From an uncultured Acetatifactor sp. (GTDB lineage: Bacteria > Bacillota > Clostridia > Lachnospirales > Lachnospiraceae): a stretch of 64,000 bases of DNA. The translations under genes were made by a program, and so were the position numbers. The stretch is taken from contig CAKRZO010000019.1 in the NCBI GenBank assembly GCA_934433135.1, positions 1 to 64,000 of the forward strand, read 5' to 3'. Under the pieces are notes generated by a model. It was not told the DNA's origin. It saw only the letters and a program-made list of their open reading frames with translations, and did no database searches. Positions 1-8,091 of this stretch are shown one piece after another (position 1 is the first letter of the stretch; every line of letters starts with the position of its first letter).

Positions 1-77
1 CAAAGAACCTTTCGGTTCCAAAGAACCTTTCGGTTCCAAAGAACCTTTCGGTTCCAAAGAACCTTTCGGTTCCAAAG
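1..77. repeat. 18-bp tandem repeat, four copies, inside a coding frame
   Basis: The unit CAAAGAACCTTTCGGTTC is repeated exactly four times (1-72), followed by a partial copy CAAAG. On the minus strand it stays in frame with the esterase start and encodes the hexapeptide EPKGSL over and over. Each unit carries a small inverted repeat (GAACC/GGTTC). The array reaches the window edge, so the total copy number is unknown. Exact copies suggest recent expansion. Confidence 0.95.
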
Positions 78-204
78 CATTCCGAAGCTTATAAGTAACC
101 CGCAGATCTCCCATGGCGGCAAGCCGTACATGGATATCGCATTCGTTGGTTCCGGGATCGCGCTGCATTACCATACCGGATGCCATTCCGCTCAAAATTT
201 TCAT
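1..204 (-). CDS. Sialate O-acetylesterase-like carbohydrate esterase, 5' end only
   Basis: The reading frame starts at ATG 204 behind a GAGGAGAAAGCA ribosome site and runs off the window edge, so only about 68 residues are visible. The early motif GMVMQRD matches the start of the sialate/xylan acetylesterase family (usually MVLQR), which removes O-acetyl groups from sugars. The SGNH catalytic motifs would lie beyond the edge. It is the last visible gene of the operon behind the GH39-like glycosidase, with a 38-bp gap, which suits de-acetylation of imported oligosaccharides. From about residue 49 the frame enters a hexapeptide tandem repeat that is not normal for the family. The family call rests on one short motif, so it is tentative. 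Confidence 0.6.
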   Translation of the reverse strand, partial: MKILSGMASGMVMQRDPGTNECDIHVRLAAMGDLRVTYKLRNALEPKGSLEPKGSLEPKGSLEPKGSL

Positions 205-242
205 TGCTTTCTCCTCGCATCGTTTTCATATGTTTCTTTTCT

Positions 243-1748
243 CTACAGAGGCAATAATTCGATCAGAACCGTTGAATGATCCGCCATAACAAAGGTAATC
301 TGTGCCCGATCCGGCGTAACTTTTCCGTAATCCATCGGCGCAAGTGCAGCAAAAGACCGGATTTCCTGTTTCTGTTCCTCTGTGGGATGGTCCGGCTTTC
401 CCAGATCACAATATTTCCGGTAAGCGTTGGCATGGTTCTTATCCAGAATGTATTGCTTAACCTCATACTCCCGTCCAAGCCCTCTGATCTCCATGGAGAC
501 AGCCATATCCTCCAATGCTTTCTCAAAACCATCGTCCGTATACCCCAGCAGAATGCTGATATGCCCGTCATCATGGCGCGTCGGTATCACAGACAAATGT
601 TCCGGAATCTCTCCCTCAAAACAAAGCTTGCTGTTTCCCAGCTTAGAAGCAAGAATATGCGCATTGTAAATCGGTTTCGGATAAAAATGCAGGGAAAAAA
701 AATTACGAAAACCAGAAAAGTCTGAAGTCATCTCATGCTGCCCGGACAGGCAGATCATCAGTTTTTCCAGTGGAAGCCCCATCTCGTCATACAAAGCAAT
801 CATTCTGGTAAAATAAGCGGAGAACACCTCTGTTTCCCGGAACCAAAAAGCCGGGCATTCTTCGATATTGTAAAAACCATGAGAGGCTGCGCCCCATTCA
901 TCGCAAATAAGCGGAAGGCGTGAAAATCCCTGCTCTTTGCAGATGCGGACAACCTCCTCTATGGCTTGTAAAGAGTTGCGGATATTCAGTGGTCTTTTCC
1001 CGCTGTTGAGTCCTTGCGGTGAAGTTCCATACGTATGGAAGCTTACAAAATTCAATTTTCTGTGATTGGTTTTCACATGCCTCAAAAACTGCTCTAAAAA
1101 AGAGCCATATTCTCCCGGCTCCGCGATAGCCGGGCCGCCGATTTGCAAATTTTTGCTTACCGTCCCTACTCCGGCTTCAAAACCATCATAAATTTTGCAG
1201 TACTCCTCACAACGTCTTTTCAGACTCACCTCTCCTGCCATAAAGAAAAAATCCAGATTGGGCTCATTGTAGCACTGCAGCCGCCATTTCGCCACAGTCT
1301 CTTCCCCGTACCGATTCACAATATGTTCCGTATATTTGCGGCATATCTCCTGCCATTTGCCGTAATCTTTTGCATAGGAAGCGACGATCATCTTGTCTTT
1401 ATAGCGGGTTTTCTTCTTGGCAACCGAGCTGGTTTTGTCCGCATCCACCGTAAGCCAGGGCGGCAGAAACGCATAGGCAAGCATAATATCAAAGCCCCGG
1501 GAAAGCAGATAATCCAACCGATAATCATTGAGTACGAAATTGTACCGCATTTCACCGTTTTCATCCAACGTTACAATATCTTCCATCATGGTATAGATCC
1601 GCACCATTTTAGCGGCTTTGTCGCTGCTGATGCGGTCTAAAATGCGCTGCCCCCAGTCATCCTCAATAGCATCCGTCGGATGAAAGACAAAACCATCCCA
1701 AAACCGGACGAAATCCTTTTGTTTTTTCTTTGCATCTATTGTAATCAT
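243..1748 (-). CDS. GH39-like glycoside hydrolase (beta-xylosidase type)
   Basis: About 501 residues from ATG 1748, chosen because GAAAGGGAAATTCGT precedes it; a longer frame from 1835 would start inside a hairpin. It probably hydrolyses beta-xylosides or related oligosaccharides in the cytoplasm, since there is no signal peptide. The TIM-barrel shows the expected acid/base motif CYNEPNLDFFF and the nucleophile-type motif LPLICDEWGAA, followed by a beta-rich C-terminal part. It follows the two permeases of an importer and precedes an acetylesterase-like gene, a set that fits acetylated xylo-oligosaccharide use. Family membership is read from motifs; the exact substrate is inferred only from context. 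Confidence 0.8.
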   Translation of the reverse strand: MITIDAKKKQKDFVRFWDGFVFHPTDAIEDDWGQRILDRISSDKAAKMVRIYTMMEDIVTLDENGEMRYNFVLNDYRLDYLLSRGFDIMLAYAFLPPWLTVDADKTSSVAKKKTRYKDKMIVASYAKDYGKWQEICRKYTEHIVNRYGEETVAKWRLQCYNEPNLDFFFMAGEVSLKRRCEEYCKIYDGFEAGVGTVSKNLQIGGPAIAEPGEYGSFLEQFLRHVKTNHRKLNFVSFHTYGTSPQGLNSGKRPLNIRNSLQAIEEVVRICKEQGFSRLPLICDEWGAASHGFYNIEECPAFWFRETEVFSAYFTRMIALYDEMGLPLEKLMICLSGQHEMTSDFSGFRNFFSLHFYPKPIYNAHILASKLGNSKLCFEGEIPEHLSVIPTRHDDGHISILLGYTDDGFEKALEDMAVSMEIRGLGREYEVKQYILDKNHANAYRKYCDLGKPDHPTEEQKQEIRSFAALAPMDYGKVTPDRAQITFVMADHSTVLIELLPL

Positions 1749-1819
1749 ACGAATTTCCCTTTCTTTCGGCATACCTGCAATTTGCCTTCGCACATAGATG
1801 AATTGCGGTACAAATTGTC

Positions 1820-1848
1820 GGATAAAAAATGCCATGCATTTTTTATCC
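1820..1848 (-). other. Perfect 13-bp hairpin between permease and GH39 gene
   Basis: GGATAAAAAATGC (1820-1832) and GCATTTTTTATCC (1836-1848) are exact reverse complements separated by three bases. The permease stop codon lies in the stem. The arms are A/T-rich, so this is not a classical terminator, but it could tune mRNA processing or expression of the downstream glycosidase. Confidence 0.75.
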
Positions 1849-2736
1849 TTTGACGCTGCCGATCATAACGCCTTTTACAAAGTGTTTCTGGGCAAACGGA
1901 TAGAAAAACATAAGAGGCGCTGTGGAAACCACAATGACCGAGTACTTCATCAGCTTCTTGATTTCCGCGATTTCCGCTGCCATTTCCATATTGATCAGGT
2001 CGGTGGATACATCATTTGACACCAGAATTTCCCGCAAAAACAGCTGCAGCGGATACAAATTATTATCATTAATATAGATAAACGGCGTAAAGTAAGAATT
2101 CCAGAATCCCACTGCATTCCACAAAGCGATAACCGCAATAATCGTTTTGGAAAGAGGCAGTACAATGGTATGGAAAATCTTAATATCACCGGCCCCGTCA
2201 ATTTTGGCCGCATCCGTTAATTCTCCGGAAATGTTTGTTTGAATAAAGGTTCTGGCCACGATCATATTGTAGGTACTGAACAATCCGGTAATAAAAGCAG
2301 CGATGGGTGTATTTAACAACCTCAGACTTTTCATCAATAAATACCCCGGAATAATTCCTCCTCCGAAAAACATAATAAATGTAAAATAGAGGGTGATTCC
2401 TTTTCTTCCGTACATTTCCTTTCTGGACAACGGATAAGCAGCCAACATGGTCACAAAAACACTTAAAAACGTTCCCACCGCCGTATAAATAATGGTATTC
2501 CGATAACCGATCCAGATCTTCTGATAAGCCAGAACCGTTTTGTACGCCTGCAGGGAAAACTCTGTCGGAAATATTGTGACTTTACCGGAACTGACTGCAC
2601 CCGGAGAGCTGAAAGATACTGCCAGAATGTGCATAATCGGAATTAAAACGATTAATGTTAAAAGCACGGCAATCGTATAACAAAAACCATAATAGATCCG
2701 ATCCGCCTTACTCGTTTTTATTTTTTTCTTTTTCAT
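1843..2736 (-). CDS. Carbohydrate ABC transporter permease, LplC/YtcP-like
   Basis: A 297-residue inner-membrane permease of the CUT1 class with about six transmembrane helices, beginning with a long helix near residues 15-40. The cytoplasmic EAA loop that docks the ATPase is visible as DAAKIDGAG near residue 195. The C-terminus ends QKHFVKGVMIGSVKG, typical of this subfamily. Start ATG 2736 follows AGGAGAAAATCTGA. It lies 12 bp after the partner permease, so both are certainly co-transcribed. It forms the channel together with that partner for the sugar bound by the lipoprotein encoded upstream. Confidence 0.93.
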   Translation of the reverse strand: MKKKKIKTSKADRIYYGFCYTIAVLLTLIVLIPIMHILAVSFSSPGAVSSGKVTIFPTEFSLQAYKTVLAYQKIWIGYRNTIIYTAVGTFLSVFVTMLAAYPLSRKEMYGRKGITLYFTFIMFFGGGIIPGYLLMKSLRLLNTPIAAFITGLFSTYNMIVARTFIQTNISGELTDAAKIDGAGDIKIFHTIVLPLSKTIIAVIALWNAVGFWNSYFTPFIYINDNNLYPLQLFLREILVSNDVSTDLINMEMAAEIAEIKKLMKYSVIVVSTAPLMFFYPFAQKHFVKGVMIGSVKG

Positions 2737-2748
2737 TCAGATTTTCTC

Positions 2749-3678
2749 CTACCATAAGCTCGTTTCATTTACTTTACGCGATATCGCATTTGCAAAAATA
2801 ATCATAATAAAATTCACAACGGAGTTAAACAATCCGATGGCTGTTCCGTAAGACATATCCGGACGTGCAGATGCCAGCCCGATGGAATAGGAATAGGTGG
2901 AGATTACCTGGCTTGCGGATATATTCAAATCGTTTTGCAAAAGCAATACTTTTTCAAATCCAACCGACAGAATACCACCCATATTCAGAATCAGCATAGT
3001 CACTATGGTTGGTAAAATGGTCGGCAGATCCACATACAGAACTCTCTGAAACCGCGTCGCACCATCGATCTGCGCTGCTTCGTGGTATTCCGGTGACACT
3101 CCCGTCAAGGCCGCTATATAGATGATGCTCCCCCAGCCAAATCCCTGCCAGGCACCGGACCACACATAAATATGCCGGAACATACTCGGCGAAGCAAACA
3201 GCGTATCGGGATAATCGCCCGTAAGATGATGCATAATCTGGCCATAAGCGCCGCTTCTGGAATCCAGCACCTGAAAAACAATACCTACCATGACAACAAC
3301 GGAAATAAAGTGCGGCAGCGCTGTAATCGTCTGAACCGTCTTGGAAAATCTGCGACCCCGTATGCTATTTACAACCAGTGCAAATAAAATGGGAATCGGG
3401 AATGTAGCGATCAGGCTGTAGATCGACAGTGCAAGGGTATTTGTCAGAAGTTTTGTAAAATCCCTTGCCCGGAAAAAGCGGATAAAATTATTAAAGCCCA
3501 CCCAGTCCGAGCCGAAAATTCCTTTTCTGGCAGAGAAATCTTTAAACGCAATTACGATTCCTCCAATGGGAATGTAGCTGAAAATAAAGACGTAAATAAC
3601 CGGAACCGCTAACAGCAGATATAGCTGCCAGTTTCGCTTCCAGATCAGCCCGGCTTTTTTCGAATCTGTTTTATGCAT
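2749..3678 (-). CDS. Carbohydrate ABC transporter permease, LplB-like
   Basis: A 309-residue permease. The N-terminal region WQLYLLLAVPVIYVFIFSYI is the first membrane helix, and the motif EYHEAAQIDGATRF is the EAA loop. The ending NAISRKVNETSLW is characteristic of LplB-like permeases. Start ATG 3678 has GGAGGAAAACA in front. It is the second gene of the operon, 92 bp after the binding-protein gene. No ATP-binding subunit is encoded near it, so a shared ATPase elsewhere is expected. Confidence 0.93.
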   Translation of the reverse strand: MHKTDSKKAGLIWKRNWQLYLLLAVPVIYVFIFSYIPIGGIVIAFKDFSARKGIFGSDWVGFNNFIRFFRARDFTKLLTNTLALSIYSLIATFPIPILFALVVNSIRGRRFSKTVQTITALPHFISVVVMVGIVFQVLDSRSGAYGQIMHHLTGDYPDTLFASPSMFRHIYVWSGAWQGFGWGSIIYIAALTGVSPEYHEAAQIDGATRFQRVLYVDLPTILPTIVTMLILNMGGILSVGFEKVLLLQNDLNISASQVISTYSYSIGLASARPDMSYGTAIGLFNSVVNFIMIIFANAISRKVNETSLW

Positions 3679-3770
3679 TGTTTTCCTCCATACTGATGAT
3701 ATTTTTGCAGGCAGCTTCTCATGTGTACATAGAAACTGCCTGCAGAAACATACGTATAAACAGTTACTTT

Positions 3771-5510
3771 CTACTTTGTTCTGTCATATCCGGTCTGGTA
3801 TACTTTAAGAATCTCCTCGGAACCGATTGCTTTCAATTCGCTTAAATATCCGTCCCACTCTGCATCAATATCTTTTTCTCCGGTGAGGAATGCCGCTTTC
3901 ATTTCTTCCACATAGCCTAAAAGATCCGTCCAGGATTCTCCTATGTTCTTTTCTTCATCCACGCTTAATAGCAGCCGCTCAACCGCTTCTTCGGGCTGCA
4001 GCGTCAATGCCTCAGCTTCCGCCGCATAACGCTTGGTCTCAATGCTTAAACTAAGTACCAGTTCCGGTGTGCCGGCATCCTTTTCTTTTGCCCAGCCTCC
4101 TACAATATCATCCGCTCTTAAAAGGAATCCGGTCTGCATAAAGGAAGCGTTCTGAGGAGTCTCACCTCTCCAGTACCCTGCATCGTCATAAGTATAAATG
4201 CTGAAGTCATACCCGCTGGCATTGGTCCGGTAAGCAGAGCGATCCTCCACTCTTGCATTCTCCCAATAATCCCAATTGACGCCTTCTTCACCGAATCTCT
4301 GCATAATACCGTATTTTTCACCGCTCCAGTAATCCAGCAAGATAAAAGCTGCTTCCGGATTCTTGCAATCCGCCGAAATAGCTGCTCCCGTGCCTGCAGA
4401 GTTAATCATATAGGAAGACTGCTTTAATCCGCTGGGACCTTCCAGCGCCGTAATGGCAACGAAACCGTCTCCTCTTTCCAGATTCGATCCGCGGTACTGG
4501 TTATTTACAAAGGAAAAGACTACCTGTTCTTCCGCATAATTCAAAGCATCTACCTGATCTTCGTTGTATAAAAGTGCTTCCGCCGGAATCAGTCCGTCAT
4601 CAAAGAATTTTTTGATGTATTTTAATCCCTCTTTCCATTCCTCCGTCTCAAACGCAAATTTCAGATTTCCGTTGTCCGCTACCAGATATCTTGTATCATA
4701 AGCATATACATAGGGAGACATCAGCATGGCAAACCAGCCATAGGTCCACTTTCTGTTCGACGGATTGGAACTTGCGCCAAGCAAAGCAATCTCATCTTTT
4801 TTTCCGTTTCCATTAAGATCTGTTGCCGCAATCAACTTACAAACTTCATAAAATTCTTCCGTTGTCTGCGGAACATCCTTTCCGATTGCTTTAAGCCATG
4901 GCTCATAAACCCATAATTTTTCCCATACACCGCCTACTGCGCCGCTGTACCAGGGATTTCCGTATACGTGTCCGTCCACCTGACGGATCAGGGACACCAC
5001 GTCCACACCCTCTTCTTCGATAAACCTGGTAATGTTCGGGCATAGTTCGGGCTTCTCATAATACTCATCCAGCGGAATAATCACGCCATCGCTTGACCAG
5101 GCAAGCACATTCGGTCCGACCATAATATCCGGAAGCGTTTCTCCGGAATTAATCATCAGATTCAGTTTGGTACTGTAATCTGCGGAAGGAATTACCATAA
5201 ATTCAATATCCAGTCCCAAGGCTTCCTCTGCTTCTACTGTCATTAAGTTGGTTTCATAATCTTCCACTCTGACATTATCCGGCATCGCAATGGTAAGCTT
5301 TACGCCTTCACAGACGCTTCTGGGATCAAATTCTTCCGTACCTGTCCCGGTTTCTGTCTGGGCATCCGCCTTGGTACTTTCCTGTACCTGACTGCTCTTT
5401 TCTTCCCTTTCGGATGGTTTACGTTCCTTTTCGTTTGCGTTGCCGCATCCCGTAAGGGAAGCTGCCGTGCATGCAAATGCAAGCACAAGTGCTAAAACTT
5501 TTCGCTTCAT
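3771..5510 (-). CDS. Extracellular sugar-binding lipoprotein, LplA-like
   Basis: A 579-residue solute-binding protein. The N-terminus has a lysine-rich start, a hydrophobic stretch and the lipobox LTGCGN, so it should be a lipoprotein anchored outside the membrane. A low-complexity Glu/Lys/Ser/Gln linker follows. The loop DLNGNGKKDE is the calcium-binding-like segment common in LplA proteins. It captures an oligosaccharide for the two downstream permeases. Start ATG 5510 follows AGGAGGAAACGAAG. It is the first gene of the minus-strand operon, transcribed away from the AraC regulator. The ligand is not readable from sequence; the GH39-like neighbour suggests a xylo-oligosaccharide. Confidence 0.92.
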   Translation of the reverse strand: MKRKVLALVLAFACTAASLTGCGNANEKERKPSEREEKSSQVQESTKADAQTETGTGTEEFDPRSVCEGVKLTIAMPDNVRVEDYETNLMTVEAEEALGLDIEFMVIPSADYSTKLNLMINSGETLPDIMVGPNVLAWSSDGVIIPLDEYYEKPELCPNITRFIEEEGVDVVSLIRQVDGHVYGNPWYSGAVGGVWEKLWVYEPWLKAIGKDVPQTTEEFYEVCKLIAATDLNGNGKKDEIALLGASSNPSNRKWTYGWFAMLMSPYVYAYDTRYLVADNGNLKFAFETEEWKEGLKYIKKFFDDGLIPAEALLYNEDQVDALNYAEEQVVFSFVNNQYRGSNLERGDGFVAITALEGPSGLKQSSYMINSAGTGAAISADCKNPEAAFILLDYWSGEKYGIMQRFGEEGVNWDYWENARVEDRSAYRTNASGYDFSIYTYDDAGYWRGETPQNASFMQTGFLLRADDIVGGWAKEKDAGTPELVLSLSIETKRYAAEAEALTLQPEEAVERLLLSVDEEKNIGESWTDLLGYVEEMKAAFLTGEKDIDAEWDGYLSELKAIGSEEILKVYQTGYDRTK

Positions 5511-5560
5511 CTTCGTTTCCTCCTTGCTCAGCGTTAGAGTTTTCTTGCTGTTACTTTTTT

Positions 5561-5589
5561 ATTAAAAGACATAGTTCACCGGAATTCAA
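5561..5589 (-). promoter_or_regulatory. Candidate promoter of the first transport operon
   Basis: On the minus strand TTGAAT (5584-5589) and TTTAAT (5561-5566) are 17 bp apart, about 50 bp upstream of the binding-protein start. Both hexamers deviate from consensus, so this is only plausible. Confidence 0.4.
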
Positions 5590-5706
5590 CGTGATATATC
5601 CGGATTTTATATGGAAATTTCTTTTTTCCGTCCTTTGCCGCACAGCTTATTCATCATGAAAAACCCGTATTTCTTCATGATTTTTTTGTTTTTACCTTTC
5701 CGGGAA

Positions 5707-5736
5707 TTGACGGTTTCCAAAGGATAATATTATAAT
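5707..5736 (+). promoter_or_regulatory. Candidate promoter of the AraC membrane regulator
   Basis: TTGACG (5707-5712) and TATAAT (5731-5736) with an 18-bp spacer lie about 30 bp before the regulator start at 5769. Confidence 0.65.
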
Positions 5737-5768
5737 AATGAAAAACATCGTTTTGCGGAGGAATCCTC

Positions 5769-7961
5769 ATGAAAATCGCTTTTCGCCAAAACCATTCCCG
5801 CTCTGTTTTTCAATGGTTTTTATCCATATATCTGATTATTTTCCTCATATTCTGCATTTCCTTACTGCCGCTTTTGATTTATGTAAAAAATGTATTTTCC
5901 ACCCTGCAAAAGGAAACGTTACAACACCAGTTATTCACTGCTTCCACGCAGTTTGAATCCGTTGTAAACGGCTTAAATAATGCATCGTCCGTGCTCGCCG
6001 CCGATACGCGTTTTCGCTCGATCCGCTATTCCGTAAAAAAGGATCCTGCTTCCATACCCGTAAACGATCTTTCCCAGTTAAAGAAAACGTTTTATGGATT
6101 ATCCGCCTCTTTGAATCTGATTACTTACGGCGTTCTGCAGATTGATGCAGATGGAACTATCGTCGTCACCAAAGAAGGAATCTTCCCCAGTGACAAAATT
6201 TTGTTTTACCCGGACTTTTTTTGCGTAAACGACTTCAGCCGCAGCCAATGGACTGCCCTTTTGGATCAATACGATGGTTCATTTTTGCCCATGCAACGCG
6301 TAAAGGCATCCGGCAAGGAATATGAGGCTCTCATTTATACCACAGACTGGAACTCGGCCGGCCACCTCTATGCCTGTATCCCGATTTCTGACATTCGGAA
6401 GCTGCTGTTCGGCCAAATGGGGCAGACTGGCTACTACCTTACGATTTCCGACCTCCAGGATGAAATTCTTTATACCGACCTGCCTGCCCCTGCAACTGAA
6501 TACCGAACCTTCAGCACCCGTAACTTTAAATGCCGGCTGAACATCAGCATACATGTGGATCCCGCTGTTTTCAACCGGAAAATGCAGCCATTATACTTAT
6601 TTGTATCTGTTTACTGTTTCGTTCTGATCATCGGCATGCTGATTCTGATTCTGTCCTTTACGCGGATTACCGCAAGACCTGTCCTTGATATTATACAGAT
6701 CCTGGAACACAGCCGGCATATCCCCACATCCGGCAATACTGCTTCGGAAAGTGATGAACGAAACACCCCTTTATCCCGGCAGCATGGATTTCGTTATATC
6801 TCCGCAAGCATCCATGCGGCGGATACGCACTTAGGGCAGTATCAGAACATTATCTTCAACCAACAGAAAATTCTGCAGGCACGTTTTATGGAAAAAGCAC
6901 TGACCGGACAGCTGATTGCTTTAAAAGACATTCAGAATTTTCATCTTTACTTTCCGGATTTTCCGAAAAGCTATTGTCTGCTGCTTGTCCATTTGTGGTC
7001 CTATACGGAAAATAAAATGCCCTATCAAGAACCGATGCATCTGATTTCCGCTTTTTTGCAGGCTGAACTACCGGATGTCTATCAGCAGCAACTAAGTGAT
7101 TCCGAGCTTCTTTTGCTGCTGTCGGAAGAGGATTTTGACAGGCAGCGTAAAACCCTGGATTTTCTGGTGGATAACATTAACCGGGAGGAACCCACTTACT
7201 TTATCCGCTGCATCGCAAGCCGTATCTGTCACCACCTGGAGAGTCTTCCCATCGCCTATCGCCAGCTGCAGGATATGGACAGCCTTTCCTTTCAAGAGGA
7301 ACGGACGCGGGTCTGTACCATTTCCGATTCCTCCGGGTCTGCGCAGTCTCCCTTTACCCTGCCGGAGTTTCTGACCTTGTATAATGCCATTACCTACGGC
7401 AACCGGGATATGGCTCTTGCTAAGCTTCGCAGTTATGCGGATACCCTGGGGACTACACAGTATTCTCCCCAGGTACGTCATGTATATGAAATGTTAGAAA
7501 CGCTTCTGACCTGCATTAAGCTGGAGCATCCCCAGCAGCTGGCGGACCTGCACATTCCTCCCTATCAGACAGGTACGGATCTGTATCTGCAGTTTCAACC
7601 GCTGATCTTACATTTCTGCGACCTGCTTCATCAGCAGGAAGAGACGGAATCGGATTCTTTTGTAAAGGATGTGCTGCGTTATATCGATGCGAATTACACC
7701 GACAGCAATTTATGCCTGACCACCCTGGAAACGCATTTCAAATGCTCCCCCTCTACCATCTATAAGGCATTTAAAAAGAATGGGGATATGACCGTTGCAA
7801 ATTATATTACGCAGAAACGCATGAACCTTGCCAACGAACTGTTAGCCAAAAATCAGAAGACTATCAATGAGATTGCCCTGGAATGCGGCTTTGCCAACGT
7901 CAACACCTTTTACAAGGCCTACAAACGTGTGCACGGACATGCACCTACGATGCCAAACTAA
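5769..7961 (+). CDS. Membrane-anchored AraC-family sugar regulator (YtdP/YesS type)
   Basis: A 730-residue one-component sensor-regulator. A first membrane helix at about residues 17-42 and a second at about 275-300 (VYCFVLIIGMLILILSF) enclose an extracytoplasmic cache-like sensor. A long cytoplasmic linker ends in two helix-turn-helix units at about 635-725, containing CSPSTIYKAFKKNG and ALECGFANVNTFYKAYKR. Start ATG 5769 follows GCGGAGGAATCCTC. It is divergent from the binding-protein/permease/GH39 operon and is its probable activator, sensing the sugar outside or a ligand-loaded binding protein. The C-terminus is short after the last helix (HGHAPTMPN), but the domain looks complete. Confidence 0.88.
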   Translation: MKIAFRQNHSRSVFQWFLSIYLIIFLIFCISLLPLLIYVKNVFSTLQKETLQHQLFTASTQFESVVNGLNNASSVLAADTRFRSIRYSVKKDPASIPVNDLSQLKKTFYGLSASLNLITYGVLQIDADGTIVVTKEGIFPSDKILFYPDFFCVNDFSRSQWTALLDQYDGSFLPMQRVKASGKEYEALIYTTDWNSAGHLYACIPISDIRKLLFGQMGQTGYYLTISDLQDEILYTDLPAPATEYRTFSTRNFKCRLNISIHVDPAVFNRKMQPLYLFVSVYCFVLIIGMLILILSFTRITARPVLDIIQILEHSRHIPTSGNTASESDERNTPLSRQHGFRYISASIHAADTHLGQYQNIIFNQQKILQARFMEKALTGQLIALKDIQNFHLYFPDFPKSYCLLLVHLWSYTENKMPYQEPMHLISAFLQAELPDVYQQQLSDSELLLLLSEEDFDRQRKTLDFLVDNINREEPTYFIRCIASRICHHLESLPIAYRQLQDMDSLSFQEERTRVCTISDSSGSAQSPFTLPEFLTLYNAITYGNRDMALAKLRSYADTLGTTQYSPQVRHVYEMLETLLTCIKLEHPQQLADLHIPPYQTGTDLYLQFQPLILHFCDLLHQQEETESDSFVKDVLRYIDANYTDSNLCLTTLETHFKCSPSTIYKAFKKNGDMTVANYITQKRMNLANELLAKNQKTINEIALECGFANVNTFYKAYKRVHGHAPTMPN

Positions 7962-8015
7962 CGGGATTCTCCCGGAGCGTTCTATGCCATGAGACGCAGC
8001 TTCCCCTAACGACAA

Positions 8016-8056
8016 AAAAGAGACCGTTCCCGGTTTTCCCGGAGGAGGTCTCTTTT
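8016..8056. terminator. Bidirectional terminator between convergent genes
   Basis: AAAAGAGACC (8016-8025) pairs with GGTCTCTTTT (8047-8056). The arms give A and T tracts on both strands, which suits termination of the regulator (plus) and of the glutaminase-like operon (minus). Confidence 0.8.
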
Positions 8057-8091
8057 CATTTTCTTCGTTTTCTCTTTTTCGTTACCGGCTA

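Noticed and set aside
1143..1640. Long plus-strand frame opposite the GH39 gene
   Set aside because: It mirrors the glycosidase frame, has no family features or ribosome site.
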